From Schleiferia thermophila (GTDB taxonomy: Bacteria > Bacteroidota > Bacteroidia > Flavobacteriales > Schleiferiaceae), in assembly GCF_003337435.1 (NCBI RefSeq), contig NZ_QPJS01000002.1, positions 62,001 to 126,000 of the forward strand: a stretch of DNA of 64,000 nt, in the 5' to 3' direction. Below are positions 33,849 to 44,259 of the stretch, in pieces (position 1 is the stretch's first letter; each line of letters begins with the position of its first letter). Under the pieces are notes generated by a model that did not search any database, was not told the origin of the DNA, and saw only the letters and a list, made by a program, of their open reading frames with translations. The translations under genes were made by a program, and so were the position numbers.

Positions 33849-34539
33849 AAATGTCATTATCACCGGGCATTCTAAAGGAATTGGTAAATGTATTGTTGAC
33901 AAATTATTAGAAACGGAAAACTTCTCAATTACGGGAATATCTAGAACAGTTGTTGGAAACATAAAAATCCGCGAAATCTCCTGTGACTTATCCAATATAA
34001 ATGAAAGTAAAAAATTATGTCGGATGCTCTCTGATATGGATGCCCATATCTTAATACTCAACGCTGGAGCCAATGTGATAAAACCGGCCGAATCCTATTC
34101 ACTGGAAGAAATTGCTGAAATTGAAATACTCAATTTCATCTCCCCATCTCTGCTCATTAAGACCTTTTTGCCAAAACTAATAAAAAACAAAGGCCATGTG
34201 ATTGTGATTGGCAGTTATTCAGGTCTTGAAGTAAAAAAATGGAACAACTATTACGGAGCTGCTAAAGCTGGACTGCATCATTTAACCAGAAACCTCTTTG
34301 AACAATATCGGAACAGCGGTCTGAAAACAACTTTGATAATTCCAGACATTGTAAATTCAGGCTTCTACAGCAAAAGCGAGGTTAACCCTGTAAACGATCC
34401 TATCTTTTCAATACAACCGGAAGAGTTAGGAAAGTTGGTTTTAGAGTTACTAGAAAATGCTACTGATTACATTCCTTTTGAAATAGTGGTAAGGCCTCAG
34501 CGATTTAGATTGGACAAAAAGCTTCCCAAACCTGACTAA
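33841..34539 (+). CDS. Short-chain dehydrogenase/reductase (SDR)
   Basis: A 232-residue classical SDR. It has the NAD(P)-binding TGHSKGIG loop at residues about 8-15, the LILNAGAN motif, the catalytic serine in VIGSYSG and the YYGAAKAGLHH tyrosine-lysine pair. The ATG at 33,841 overlaps the previous stop by 8 bases with the same ATGAATAA arrangement as the junction upstream; a TTG eight codons earlier is less likely. The substrate is unknown. Its place as last gene of the six-gene operon suggests a role in the same small-molecule pathway. Confidence 0.88.
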   Translation: MNKNVIITGHSKGIGKCIVDKLLETENFSITGISRTVVGNIKIREISCDLSNINESKKLCRMLSDMDAHILILNAGANVIKPAESYSLEEIAEIEILNFISPSLLIKTFLPKLIKNKGHVIVIGSYSGLEVKKWNNYYGAAKAGLHHLTRNLFEQYRNSGLKTTLIIPDIVNSGFYSKSEVNPVNDPIFSIQPEELGKLVLELLENATDYIPFEIVVRPQRFRLDKKLPKPD

Positions 34540-35729
34540 TCATTTAGGATAGCAGCTATTCCAGGCAGGGTAATGCCTTCAAGGTACTCAAGCATGGCTC
34601 CACCTCCTGTTGAGACGTAAGAAACCTGGTCTTCCAGTGAGAATTTTTTTACAGCAGCTACAGAATCACCCCCACCTACTAATGTAAAAGCTCCTGATTT
34701 GGTGGCTTCAGCAATCATTTTTCCAAGTTCCAACGTACCTTTTTCGAACCTCTTCATTTCAAATACGCCTACAGGCCCATTCCACAGGATAACTTTGGAA
34801 TTGCTTAGTACCTCATGATATTTTCGTATTGTTTCTGGTCCTACATCCAAGCCCATCATTTGATCTGGAATAGAGTCAATGGCAGTAATGCACACTTCTC
34901 CATTCTCAGAAAATTCAGAAGAATTTACGGAGTCAATTGGTAAAATAATAGCTACACCCAAGCGTTTTGCTTCATCTAAAATTTCTTTAGCTTTTTCCAG
35001 CAGGTCATCCTCGACCAATGATTTGCCCACATTACCTCCCAAAGCTTTTACAAAAGTGTAGGCCATTCCTCCGCCTATAATGATGTTATTCGCCCTTTGC
35101 AGCAAATTTTGAATGATACCCAATTTTGTCGAAACTTTTGCACCACCGATAATGGCTGTTACAGGCTTTTCGGTAGCCTGAAGCACACGTGAAACATTTC
35201 GTATTTCATTAGCCATTACATATCCAAAAGCTTTTTTTCCTGGAAAAAATTTAGCGATTATTGCAGTCGAAGCATGCGCTCTGTGTGCCGTTCCAAACGC
35301 ATCATTTACATAGAAATCTCCGTGCATTGCCAGCTTTTGAGCAAACTGCTCATCACCCGCTTCTTCCTCAGCATAAAATCTAAGATTTTCCAATAGCAAT
35401 ACTTTACCTTTTGAAAGAGATTTTGAAAGAGTGTATGCACTCTCGCCAATGCAATCATCGGCAAACAGCACTTCTTTACCCAAATGACGTTGAATAGCAG
35501 ATATTGTATGTCGTAGTGAAAACTCCTCAGCAGGGCCTTTTTTAGGTCTTCCTAAATGTGACATTAATATCACCGAGCCACCGTCTTGCAATATTTTTTG
35601 AATAGTAGGTATGGTAGCTTTAATTCTAGTGTCATCAGTTACCTGTAAATTTTTATCGAGTGGAACATTGAAATCAACTCTGATCAATACTCTTTGATTT
35701 GAAAAATTAAAATCATCTATTGTTTTCAT
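34536..35729 (-). CDS. pgk: Phosphoglycerate kinase
   Basis: A 397-residue glycolytic enzyme that transfers phosphate between 1,3-bisphosphoglycerate and ADP. Family motifs are plain: VLIRVDFNVPLD, VILMSHLGRPKKGP, LLLENLRFYAEE, the FGTAHRAHAST loop, AIIGGAKVSTK and the nucleotide-binding FTLVGGGDSVAAV. It overlaps the convergent SDR gene by 4 bases at the stop. Its coding sequence contains an 11-base half match to parS (noted under rejected items). Confidence 0.97.
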   Translation of the reverse strand: MKTIDDFNFSNQRVLIRVDFNVPLDKNLQVTDDTRIKATIPTIQKILQDGGSVILMSHLGRPKKGPAEEFSLRHTISAIQRHLGKEVLFADDCIGESAYTLSKSLSKGKVLLLENLRFYAEEEAGDEQFAQKLAMHGDFYVNDAFGTAHRAHASTAIIAKFFPGKKAFGYVMANEIRNVSRVLQATEKPVTAIIGGAKVSTKLGIIQNLLQRANNIIIGGGMAYTFVKALGGNVGKSLVEDDLLEKAKEILDEAKRLGVAIILPIDSVNSSEFSENGEVCITAIDSIPDQMMGLDVGPETIRKYHEVLSNSKVILWNGPVGVFEMKRFEKGTLELGKMIAEATKSGAFTLVGGGDSVAAVKKFSLEDQVSYVSTGGGAMLEYLEGITLPGIAAILND

Positions 35730-35800
35730 TTCTGAATATATTTACGGCTACAAAGAAACAAAAGCGATTAAAAATTACTGTAAAAATTTAGTTTCCGATT

Positions 35801-36910
35801 ATGTGGAGTTTCTCAAAGTTGTTTTCAAACAAAGAAAAATTAGAAAATCTGAAGAACAATGTTATACAAAATCGAATCAGCCATGCACAATTGTTCTATG
35901 GACATGAAGGCAGTGAAGTATTGCCTGCAGCCTTTGCTTACATTAAATATATTTTTTGTGAAAATAAAAAAGAATCCGATGCCTGCGGCCAATGCATCTT
36001 TTGTAAACAAGTAGAAACCTTATCCCATCCTGATTTCAGGATGATCTTGCCTTTTCCATCTATAAAAGATAAAATTGAGTCATCTAAAGATGTTCTATCT
36101 GACTTTAGAATAGAATTCAAAAAAAACCCTTATATGGATTTAATGCAGTTTGGACAAAAATTAGCTCAGGAAAAAAAGAGTTTTGCAATTCCAAAAAGAG
36201 AATGCTCGGAACTAATACATTTCTTGAATTTAAAATCTTATTATGGGGGAAGAAAAGTAGTATTAATTTGGTATCCAGAGTTGATTAATACGGAAGGAAT
36301 GAATACTATTTTAAAGACCTTGGAAGAACCGAATGGTTCAACATTAATTTTATTAGTATCATACGATATCCATAGTATTTTGCCAACTGTATTAAGCAGA
36401 TGCCAAAAGACATTTTTCAATAAGCCAAACACTCAAGAGGCAAAAGCTGCCCTTGAAAATCACTTAAATACAGTATATTCAGAGGATTTTGAGGCACTTA
36501 GCATTCTTACAGACTCACATATGGGTTTAATGGCTGAAATGCTGATGAACAAAAATCCTGTTGGTGAATACGAACATTATTTTGAAGCATTCAGACAGTA
36601 TATTTTTGGGATTAAAAACAATTATCTTGAAATTCTAGAATTCATAGAACAACTCAACAATAAAGGCAGAGAGACCACAAAATACTTTTTATTATTTTTT
36701 CTGAATAAAATTAGTACAAAACTCAGGTCAAGATCAGCTGTAAATTATCATATATTTCAAATGTTTTCAGAAATCATTGAACGAAGTATTTTTTTAGTAG
36801 AAAGAAATGTTTCTATAAAAATGACACTTTTGTCAATGATTATAAAAATGAGTAAAGTTTATCGATATCACAATAAGTCCAACCGTATACATGAAATAAT
36901 AGAAATATGA
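35801..36910 (+). CDS. holB: DNA polymerase III delta' subunit-like clamp-loader protein
   Basis: A 369-residue AAA+-like protein. After a degenerate Walker A region (FYGHEGSEVLPAA, lacking the usual GK[ST]) comes a four-cysteine zinc module (CENKKESDACGQCIFCKQV) and the conserved HPDFRMILPFPS. Later, LIKTLEEPNGST-type and LPTVLSRCQKTFF segments correspond to sensor 1 and the S-R-C motif. The lack of an intact ATP site is expected for delta'. It overlaps the next gene by 4 bases. DnaX-type gamma/tau is excluded by the missing P-loop. Confidence 0.85.
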   Translation: MWSFSKLFSNKEKLENLKNNVIQNRISHAQLFYGHEGSEVLPAAFAYIKYIFCENKKESDACGQCIFCKQVETLSHPDFRMILPFPSIKDKIESSKDVLSDFRIEFKKNPYMDLMQFGQKLAQEKKSFAIPKRECSELIHFLNLKSYYGGRKVVLIWYPELINTEGMNTILKTLEEPNGSTLILLVSYDIHSILPTVLSRCQKTFFNKPNTQEAKAALENHLNTVYSEDFEALSILTDSHMGLMAEMLMNKNPVGEYEHYFEAFRQYIFGIKNNYLEILEFIEQLNNKGRETTKYFLLFFLNKISTKLRSRSAVNYHIFQMFSEIIERSIFLVERNVSIKMTLLSMIIKMSKVYRYHNKSNRIHEIIEI

Positions 36911-38703
36911 AAAAAATAAACAATAAAACAATTCTTTTTGAAGTATCCTGGGAAGTAGGAAATCAATTGGGAGGAATTTACACCGTGATAAGAAGTAAAT
37001 TGCCCTCTATTACAAAAGTTTTTGGTGAAAATTATTGTTTACTTGGGCCGTTAATTAACGATTCCATCAGTGCAGAATTTGAAGAAATAGACGACAGTTT
37101 GGATTTTTTTTCAAAAACAGTTAAGGGTTTAAGAGATTTAGGGTTTGAAGTCAGATATGGCCGATGGCTCGTCAGTGGAAGACCTAAAATTATTTTAATA
37201 AACCCTATCGCTGTATACAACAGATTGGATGTGTTCAAGCGCCATTTGTTTCAGGATTTCGCAATAGAACCCAGAGATAATGACGATTTGTACGATCAAG
37301 TTATAATGTGGTCAGATACATTGAGATCCTTTTTCCGTATCGTCAATCAGTTTAAGGGGACACATACAGTAATTGCTCACTTCCATGAATGGATGGCATC
37401 TATACCAATACTCGATATCAAAAAAGAAGGTCTTAAGATTAAAACCGTCTTTACAACTCATGCCACCATGCTTGGACGTTATTTGGCCATGAACGATCCG
37501 GAATTTTATCAAAAATTGCCATATTACAATGCTGAAGAACATGCGCGTAGATTCGGTATCACATCCATGTATCAGATTGAAAAGCTTTCTGCCCAAAATT
37601 CTGATACGTTTACAACAGTAAGCGAACTCACCGCAAACGAATGTCTTTATTTATTGGGCAAAAAGCCTGATGTAATTACACCTAACGGATTGAATTTGGC
37701 CAGATTTTCAGCGAATCACGAAATTCAAGTACGTCATGAAAATTACAAAAAGAAAATTCAAACATTTGCAATTTCTCACTTCTTTCCCAGCTATACGTTT
37801 GACTTATCTAAAACACTTTTTTTCTTTACCTCTGGCAGATATGAGTACAAAAACAAAGGATTTGATGTAACCATTGAAGCTTTGAAAAATCTCAATAAAC
37901 TGATGATAGAGGCCAATATCGATCAGACTATAATTACCTTTTTTATTACTAAATCACAAACCTGGAATATTCTGCCTGATGTACTGGAACAAAAAGCTAA
38001 ACTTGATGAAATAAAAAATACTTGCTCAGCCATTGAACAACAAATAGCTGAAAAACTATTTTACAAAGCTGCTTCAACACATGACCACAACCTGCCTGAT
38101 TTGAACGAGCTGGTTGATGAATATTGGAAATTAAGATATAGACGCACTATAATTAACTGGAAATCAAATAAATGGCCTATAATTGTAACACATAATCTCG
38201 TAAACGACGTTGACGATCAAATATTAAATGGTTTACGATTTCATCAGCTTTTCAACAGTCCTTTTGACAAAGTAAAAGTAGTTTATCACCCTGATTTTAT
38301 CGTATCTACCAACCCCCTTTTTAGCATGGATTATGGACAGTTTGTCCGCGGTTGTCATTTAGGAATCTTTCCAAGCTACTACGAGCCTTGGGGTTATACT
38401 CCTTTAGAATGTATTGCTAGAGGAGTACCTGCAGTTACTTCAGACCTATCTGGATTTGGAAGGTATGTAATGAATATGGAAGAAGATTTTTACAACAGTG
38501 GAGTATATGTCCTAAAAAGACTGGAAAAGACTCATCAGCAATTGGTATCTGATTTGACTAAATTTTTGTTTCAATTTGTAAAAATTTCTCAACGTCAGAG
38601 AATGATAATGAGAAATAAGCTGGAGGATTTTAGTGAAAATTTTGACTGGAATAATCTTATTCAATTCTATATTGATGCGTATGAAAAATCCATGACAACT
38701 TGA
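36907..38703 (+). CDS. GT3-type glycogen synthase
   Basis: A 598-residue glycosyltransferase resembling eukaryotic glycogen synthase (GT3) rather than bacterial GlgA (GT5). It opens LFEVSWEVGNQLGGIYTVIRS, has FKGTHTVIAHFHEWM and TTHATMLGRYLA in the first Rossmann lobe, and FPSYYEPWGYTPLECIARGVP with conserved glutamates in the second. It should extend alpha-1,4-glucan from UDP-glucose in the cytoplasm. The ATGA overlap with holB suggests co-transcription, a pairing of replication and storage genes that looks incidental. Confidence 0.88.
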   Translation: MKKINNKTILFEVSWEVGNQLGGIYTVIRSKLPSITKVFGENYCLLGPLINDSISAEFEEIDDSLDFFSKTVKGLRDLGFEVRYGRWLVSGRPKIILINPIAVYNRLDVFKRHLFQDFAIEPRDNDDLYDQVIMWSDTLRSFFRIVNQFKGTHTVIAHFHEWMASIPILDIKKEGLKIKTVFTTHATMLGRYLAMNDPEFYQKLPYYNAEEHARRFGITSMYQIEKLSAQNSDTFTTVSELTANECLYLLGKKPDVITPNGLNLARFSANHEIQVRHENYKKKIQTFAISHFFPSYTFDLSKTLFFFTSGRYEYKNKGFDVTIEALKNLNKLMIEANIDQTIITFFITKSQTWNILPDVLEQKAKLDEIKNTCSAIEQQIAEKLFYKAASTHDHNLPDLNELVDEYWKLRYRRTIINWKSNKWPIIVTHNLVNDVDDQILNGLRFHQLFNSPFDKVKVVYHPDFIVSTNPLFSMDYGQFVRGCHLGIFPSYYEPWGYTPLECIARGVPAVTSDLSGFGRYVMNMEEDFYNSGVYVLKRLEKTHQQLVSDLTKFLFQFVKISQRQRMIMRNKLEDFSENFDWNNLIQFYIDAYEKSMTT

Positions 38704-39594
38704 CTAATTTTTTTTGAAAACATATAATAATGAAGAATAATTTCCATCTTTTATAGCTAAAATATTGCTGTATAGACCCATTAAAAAACCCCTGAACATA
38801 GGAACTTTATTTTTTTTGATTTTTTCACTTAAATACGATATATAGAAAGCATCAAAATACAGTGGCTTGATTTTCAAAATGTCAAATCCATTGGATTCCA
38901 CAAATTGTACAATGGAATCCTTTCTGAAATGATGATAATGTATTGGAACATCCCAAGCCGCCCATTCAGAGCTGTAGTAAAAACAATCATAACTATCAGG
39001 GTTTGGGAGTGCTATGACCAATAACCCATTAGGTTTTAATTTACTTCTGAATACTTCCAGATTAAAATTCGGATTTTGTAAATGCTCAAATACATGAAAT
39101 AACGAAATTACATCAAACGTCTTCTGTAATGAATAAAACTCATTGACAGAATATACAATTTTTCCATTATTTTTCAGCGATTTGACAAGATGCTCATCAA
39201 ATTCCACTCCTTCTGCATGTATAGAATTTCTAATTGCTGTGTCAATAAAACTTCCATTTCCACAGCCATAATCCAGAAGATTAAAAGTCTTATTATTGCC
39301 AATATTCCTTTTAAGTAATTTTATTTTTTGATATGCATTTATATTTCTTATTTGATTGTATAAAAAGCCAAAAAAGCTTTCGGATTTAGTGGTCACGGCA
39401 TGAGAGTCATAATTTTGAAAATTGTAGTAATCATGGATTTCTGATTCCTTTATCTCCGGAAACGTTTTTATGACTCCGCAATTTGTACATTCAAATAAGC
39501 TGAATTTTTCAAACGTTGAACGCCAGGCAATAGGTTTTTCATTCCTCTCAACCCAATGTTTATTTCCACAAAGCGTACATGTTGCATCATTCAT
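38704..39594 (-). CDS. Class I SAM-dependent methyltransferase with Cys-rich N terminus
   Basis: A 296-residue protein. Residues about 5-45 contain CTLCGNKH and [14 protein letters not shown], a likely zinc-ribbon. A Rossmann methyltransferase core follows, with [18 protein letters not shown] (motif I), a VEFDEHLV acidic loop and [16 protein letters not shown]. This layout is common among methyltransferases of surface-polysaccharide or quinone pathways; the substrate is unknown. The start overlaps the mnmG stop by 4 bases on the same strand, so they share a transcript. Confidence 0.85.
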   Translation of the reverse strand: MNDATCTLCGNKHWVERNEKPIAWRSTFEKFSLFECTNCGVIKTFPEIKESEIHDYYNFQNYDSHAVTTKSESFFGFLYNQIRNINAYQKIKLLKRNIGNNKTFNLLDYGCGNGSFIDTAIRNSIHAEGVEFDEHLVKSLKNNGKIVYSVNEFYSLQKTFDVISLFHVFEHLQNPNFNLEVFRSKLKPNGLLVIALPNPDSYDCFYYSSEWAAWDVPIHYHHFRKDSIVQFVESNGFDILKIKPLYFDAFYISYLSEKIKKNKVPMFRGFLMGLYSNILAIKDGNYSSLLYVFKKN

Positions 39595-41462
39595 CGTCCC
39601 ATAAAAATTAAAATAATATTTATATCTGAGGGATTAATACCACTTATTCGTTGTGCTTGACCAATGGTTTGTGGACGTATTTTTTTTAATTTTTCCCTTG
39701 CCTCAGAACTAAGTGATTGTATTTTATCATAATCAAAAGTATAGGGTATTTCAAGATTTTCGTATTTATATAATTTTTCCGCTAATTCCTTTTCTTTTTG
39801 TATGTATCCCTGATATTTAATAAATATTTCGGCCGAAGTAATAATTTCTGAATCTAGTTTATTTTCTTCAATGTATTCACTCAAAGGTTGAAGGGTTTTA
39901 AATTCATACAATGTAATATTTGGTCTTGAAATTAAATTGATGAGCTTCAAACTCTGTTTAATTGGGGTTGAATTGTTTTGAAGCAAAATAGGATTTACTT
40001 CAGTCGGTTCCACACTTAAATCCTGTAAAAAATTAATTAATTTATTTCGTTTAGTATATTTAAGGCAAAATTCCTGATATCTGCTTTCATCAATTAGACC
40101 AATCTGATAACCTATAGGTGTAAGTCTTTCATCAGCATTATCCTGCCTTAGGTGCATTCTAAATTCTGATCTGCTGGTAAACATACGATATGGTTCATCC
40201 GTACCTTTAGTTATCAAATCATCAATTAGCACACCGATATAGGCTTCATTGCGTTTAATTGTAATTTGCTTTTCACTGTGTGCTGATTTATGTGCATTAA
40301 TACCTGCGACAATGCCTTGAGCAGCTGCTTCTTCATAACCAGTAGTACCGTTGATTTGTCCGGCAAAAAACAGACCTTCAACTAATTTAGTTTCAAGAGT
40401 ATGTTTGAGCTGTGTTGGTGGAAAATAATCGTATTCTATAGCATAGCCTGGTCGAAAGAATTTTGCATTCTCAAAACCTGGAATTTTTCTAATTGCATTA
40501 TACTGGATTTCAGCAGGGAGAGAAGTTGAAAATCCATTAATATACATCTCATAAGTGCGTCTTCCTTCTGGTTCAATAAATAGTTGATGACGGTCTCTGT
40601 GAGCGAATCTATTTATTTTGTCTTCAATTGAGGGACAATACCTTGGACCAGTACCTGAAATTTGGCCAGTAAACATGGGACTTTCATCAAATCCTTCTTT
40701 TAATAGATCGTGAACTTCCGGCGATGTATATGCTATGTAACAAGGTAATTGGTCAGATACCGGGGAGGTATTCGTAAAGCTAAATTTTCCAGGATTATCA
40801 TCTCCATATTGTATTTCAAATTTTGAAAAATTTAATGACCTCCCGTCAACACGTGGAGGTGTGCCGGTTTTCATTCTCCCATAGTCAAATCCTACTTTAA
40901 TTAAGCTTTCCGTAATGCCTCTAGCAGAACCTTCGCCCATTCTTCCCCCTCCAAATTTATTTAATCCAACATAGATCGTACCATTTAAAAAAGTGCCATT
41001 GGTAAGTACAACAGATTTTGCAAAAAATTCTAAATTTAAATTTGTTCGAACCCCAATAATTCTATCGTTTTTTATAATCAGGTCGGTCACCATATCTTGA
41101 AAGAAAGAAAGATTTTGCAGAGATTCTAGTTGAAACCTCCAATCGGCTGCAAACATCATTCGGTCATTTTGTGACCGCGGTGACCACATTGCTGGACCCT
41201 TTGATTTATTCAGCATTCTGAATTGTATTGTGCTATTGTCTGATACAATTCCACTAAGTCCACCAAGGGCATCAATTTCCCGAATGATTTGTCCTTTCGC
41301 AATACCACCCATTGCAGGATTACAGCTCATTTGACCTATGACCTGCATGTTCATAGTAATCAACAAAGTCCTGGAGCCAAGCTTAGCGGCAGCAGCAGCA
41401 GCTTCATTTCCTGCATGTCCAGCTCCTACCACAATAACATCAAAATTTCTATTAGGTACCAT
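39591..41462 (-). CDS. mnmG: tRNA uridine-5-carboxymethylaminomethyl modification enzyme
   Basis: A 623-residue FAD-dependent enzyme that, with MnmE, modifies the wobble uridine of certain tRNAs. It has the FAD motif [21 protein letters not shown], the [12 protein letters not shown] segment, [32 protein letters not shown] and the C-terminal [17 protein letters not shown] followed by [18 protein letters not shown]. The length is standard. The old name is gidA, and in many bacteria it lies beside the replication origin; here the gene starts 8 bases from a parS site. It overlaps ybeY by 11 bases. Confidence 0.97.
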   Translation of the reverse strand: MVPNRNFDVIVVGAGHAGNEAAAAAAKLGSRTLLITMNMQVIGQMSCNPAMGGIAKGQIIREIDALGGLSGIVSDNSTIQFRMLNKSKGPAMWSPRSQNDRMMFAADWRFQLESLQNLSFFQDMVTDLIIKNDRIIGVRTNLNLEFFAKSVVLTNGTFLNGTIYVGLNKFGGGRMGEGSARGITESLIKVGFDYGRMKTGTPPRVDGRSLNFSKFEIQYGDDNPGKFSFTNTSPVSDQLPCYIAYTSPEVHDLLKEGFDESPMFTGQISGTGPRYCPSIEDKINRFAHRDRHQLFIEPEGRRTYEMYINGFSTSLPAEIQYNAIRKIPGFENAKFFRPGYAIEYDYFPPTQLKHTLETKLVEGLFFAGQINGTTGYEEAAAQGIVAGINAHKSAHSEKQITIKRNEAYIGVLIDDLITKGTDEPYRMFTSRSEFRMHLRQDNADERLTPIGYQIGLIDESRYQEFCLKYTKRNKLINFLQDLSVEPTEVNPILLQNNSTPIKQSLKLINLISRPNITLYEFKTLQPLSEYIEENKLDSEIITSAEIFIKYQGYIQKEKELAEKLYKYENLEIPYTFDYDKIQSLSSEAREKLKKIRPQTIGQAQRISGINPSDINIILIFMGR

Positions 41463-41886
41463 TTTTTAGTGTTTCACGTGAAACATTGAAAAACTTTTTT
41501 AAAATAAGATTTTCGAAAGAAGTCATTTTTTCTTTTTCTTCAAATGTGTGATCGTTGAAACCAGCAGCGTGCAATAAACCATGAATGTACAATCTGTAGA
41601 GTTCTGTTTTAAAATTTTCTCCTTCCTTAAGATCGCTTTTTAAATATTCAGAAGAAAAATAAATCTCAACATCTTTAAATTTTTTAATAGTATAAGAAAA
41701 TGTAATAACATCTGTGGGATAATTGTGTAGCAATGAAGAAGAATTAAGTTCAGTAATTTTATCAATGCTTAAATCATATAATGAAATTTTTCTAAACTTT
41801 ACATTAAACAGATTACTACATATTTCAGTAATTTCATTTAAATCTCCAACTTTGAGATATTTACAATTAGAATTAATAGAAAACAT
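41452..41886 (-). CDS. ybeY: Endoribonuclease YbeY (16S rRNA maturation)
   Basis: A 144-residue metalloprotein with the zinc site H102-GLL-H106-AAGFND-H113, close to the usual H-G-x-L-H-x-x-G motif but with one extra residue before the third ligand. It takes part in 16S rRNA 3'-end processing and ribosome quality control, functionally linked to PhoH-type proteins. Its last codons (VSRETL, about residues 135-140) are read from a perfect parS palindrome. It overlaps mnmG by 11 bases and the DUF4175-like gene by 14, forming a coupled three-gene run. Confidence 0.93.
   Translation of the reverse strand: MFSINSNCKYLKVGDLNEITEICSNLFNVKFRKISLYDLSIDKITELNSSSLLHNYPTDVITFSYTIKKFKDVEIYFSSEYLKSDLKEGENFKTELYRLYIHGLLHAAGFNDHTFEEKEKMTSFENLILKKFFNVSRETLKNGT
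41470..41485. promoter_or_regulatory. parS centromere site (ParB binding)
   Basis: TGTTTCACGTGAAACA, a perfect 16-base palindrome identical to the consensus parS site bound by ParB in most bacteria. It lies within the 3' end of ybeY, 7 bases upstream of the mnmG start codon. No other full match was noticed in the window, and parA/parB are not in it. Such sites cluster near the chromosomal origin. Confidence 0.9.
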
Positions 41887-44227
41887 TTTTCTTCTTACGC
41901 AATGTTTGTTTTTTTATTATTAAAAGATTTTCTGGTTTATCGTAGGTAAGTTTAAATGGTTCTGTTTCAATGGTATTTACATAATTTCCTTTTCGCTTAT
42001 TATCAAAATCAGGGTTGATTCTTTCCGTTCTGGAATAATCAAGCCATTTGATTTTCCGTTTAAAAACAGAATCCTGATTATCATAATTTCCAATTTTATT
42101 TATAAGTTGTTTTTCTATTTCCTCCAAAGATAAACTGTTTCCATTATGACCTTTATTATTGTTTTCATTTTTTATATCATTAGTATTTCCATCATCTTTT
42201 GAATTAGATGTATTACCTTTTCCATTCTTGTTCTCCCCATTTTCTTGTTCACTATCATTATTCCCCGAATTACCATCACTTAAAATATCGGATAAAAGCT
42301 CACTTAATCCAGGTTTTTTAGAGTTTCCATTACTATCCGAACAATTCGAATTTTGTTTGTTTTCTCCTGACATTGAATTCAAAACTTCTCTATTTTTTAA
42401 TACATTGTAAATTTTTACTGTTAAATTATTAATTCGATACCGTACTTCTAAAATATCTGAATTTTTGTTTTCTGCAAGATTCTTAATACTCAGAATATCT
42501 AAGGATAGAATTTCACCTATTTTTCTGTTTTTATTTGATAAAACATTAAGGGAGTCAATGACCGATAACAAAGATGAAACCCGAATTAATTGACTGGTAT
42601 TTCTATAGATGTTTTTATCAATATTTAGACTTATTAGATTTAAATTCACCAGATAATTTTCTAAATTGATAACATCTTCCGCCGTTAAAACATCACCATC
42701 ACTTTCATTAGGAGTGTTGATGCTGTTCCTTTTATTCATAAATTTATTCAAGTTGTTATTCAATTTTTTCTCTTCATTATTTATATTTTTAGTATCTAAT
42801 TGTTTATTAGAAATCTCTTTAAAAATTTCATTCAATTCTTTAAGATCTTGTTTTATATCATTTTTTATTTTTAAATCGTTCGAATTGTTAAAAATTTTCA
42901 TTTGTTTTAGTAAATACTCTTTAATATCCAAATACACTTTCTTTTCTATTAATGTACTATTGTAAAATAAGTCTAAGGTTTTTATCAAATTATTTAGATC
43001 TTCAAAAATGTCATCATGCATTGAATTATTATTAATATCATTACCATCAAAAGAATCAGAAGTTTCGTATGAATAATCAACTGAAGTTTTATTATTTAAT
43101 ACAATAAAGGTTTTTTGATTTAAAATATTTTCTGCCATTACTCTGAAAATACCACTGTTACTACTATTGAGTATCATGCTAAATCCTAATCCACTTAAGT
43201 TTCTTTTTTCTTCATTCACTTCCAATCTTTTTAAACCATATAAATCAGAGATATAAATCTTATATCCTTGATCATATTCTTCATAATTAATGCTTGGAGC
43301 TATAGGTTGACTTCCTTTAAAATAATATTGAACACTATCAGTTATTTTATCATTACTAAATACAATATTAATAACCGTATCTTTTTTTAATGAAAAATTT
43401 ATTTGTTTTCCTTTTTCTGTAGCATTATCTAAATTTAAATAAATACTTATCTTAGAATCAATGAAAGCATCAATAATAAATTCATTTTTAAATTTTTTAT
43501 TATAATTTTCACCAAAACGAACATCGACAATTGAATTTATAATTTTTGGCTTTTTAACAACATCAAAATAAATTTTTTTATTATAGTTCCCTAAATTTAA
43601 AGTAATGTAATTATTTTGGCCATTTACAAATCCTAGATAAATAGTATTAGTATTTAACAGACTGAAATTTCCTTGATACCCAATACTGATATCTTCAGAG
43701 ATTTTATCCGTCATAACAATTAAACTATCACCTTCTAGGTAAAGACTTTTATTGGTAACTATATTGAATTTTTTTAAATATGTATCATAAACAGAAGTTT
43801 TTAAAGGATTAATAACTTGATTATTTAATATTGATACAACAGTAATAAACAATAATGTAAAAAAAACAAAAATTATAACATCTTTTAATTTAATAAATGA
43901 TTTTTTTAATCTGCTTTGTAGCTCAATATTTTTAAAAACAGAATTTTTATTTTCCAGATCTTTTATAAACCTCCAATTTAAGAAGCTTTCTTTTTCAAGC
44001 AAAATTTTATTTACTAAAAAATTGAATTTGAAAATCCTCGTAAACAGAATATACACAATAACTGCACTTAATACAAAATAAAATAAAAATGATACAACTT
44101 TAAAAGAGGTTTCAGTAAATTTAAATGAATTATTAAAAATAATTAAGTAATATAATAAGGTATTTATACTGAAATACAATAAAACAAATATGATCAGGGG
44201 CAACACAACTATTGCCGTATTCAACAT
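41873..44227 (-). CDS. Large DUF4175-like membrane protein
   Basis: A 784-residue protein. The chosen ATG (MLNTAIVVLPLIIFVLL) begins directly with a hydrophobic helix; two more membrane segments follow at about residues 55-75 and 115-140. A long extracytoplasmic region of beta and helical segments leads to an Asn/Ser/Gly-rich low-complexity stretch (about residues 640-720) and a conserved-looking end (TIETEPFKLTYDKPENLLI). Position beside ybeY and mnmG and overall design match the Bacteroidota DUF4175 family, whose function is unknown. A longer frame starting at 44,368 would overlap gltX and is unlikely. Local GC is very low. Confidence 0.7.
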   Translation of the reverse strand: MLNTAIVVLPLIIFVLLYFSINTLLYYLIIFNNSFKFTETSFKVVSFLFYFVLSAVIVYILFTRIFKFNFLVNKILLEKESFLNWRFIKDLENKNSVFKNIELQSRLKKSFIKLKDVIIFVFFTLLFITVVSILNNQVINPLKTSVYDTYLKKFNIVTNKSLYLEGDSLIVMTDKISEDISIGYQGNFSLLNTNTIYLGFVNGQNNYITLNLGNYNKKIYFDVVKKPKIINSIVDVRFGENYNKKFKNEFIIDAFIDSKISIYLNLDNATEKGKQINFSLKKDTVINIVFSNDKITDSVQYYFKGSQPIAPSINYEEYDQGYKIYISDLYGLKRLEVNEEKRNLSGLGFSMILNSSNSGIFRVMAENILNQKTFIVLNNKTSVDYSYETSDSFDGNDINNNSMHDDIFEDLNNLIKTLDLFYNSTLIEKKVYLDIKEYLLKQMKIFNNSNDLKIKNDIKQDLKELNEIFKEISNKQLDTKNINNEEKKLNNNLNKFMNKRNSINTPNESDGDVLTAEDVINLENYLVNLNLISLNIDKNIYRNTSQLIRVSSLLSVIDSLNVLSNKNRKIGEILSLDILSIKNLAENKNSDILEVRYRINNLTVKIYNVLKNREVLNSMSGENKQNSNCSDSNGNSKKPGLSELLSDILSDGNSGNNDSEQENGENKNGKGNTSNSKDDGNTNDIKNENNNKGHNGNSLSLEEIEKQLINKIGNYDNQDSVFKRKIKWLDYSRTERINPDFDNKRKGNYVNTIETEPFKLTYDKPENLLIIKKQTLRKKKNVFY

Positions 44228-44259
44228 CTTCCACTTTTCCGTATGTCTAATCACAATTA

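Noticed and set aside
35181-35196. Second parS-like site in pgk (CACGTGAAACA)
   Set aside because: Only 11 of 16 positions match, all in one half; the palindrome is broken, so ParB binding is unlikely.
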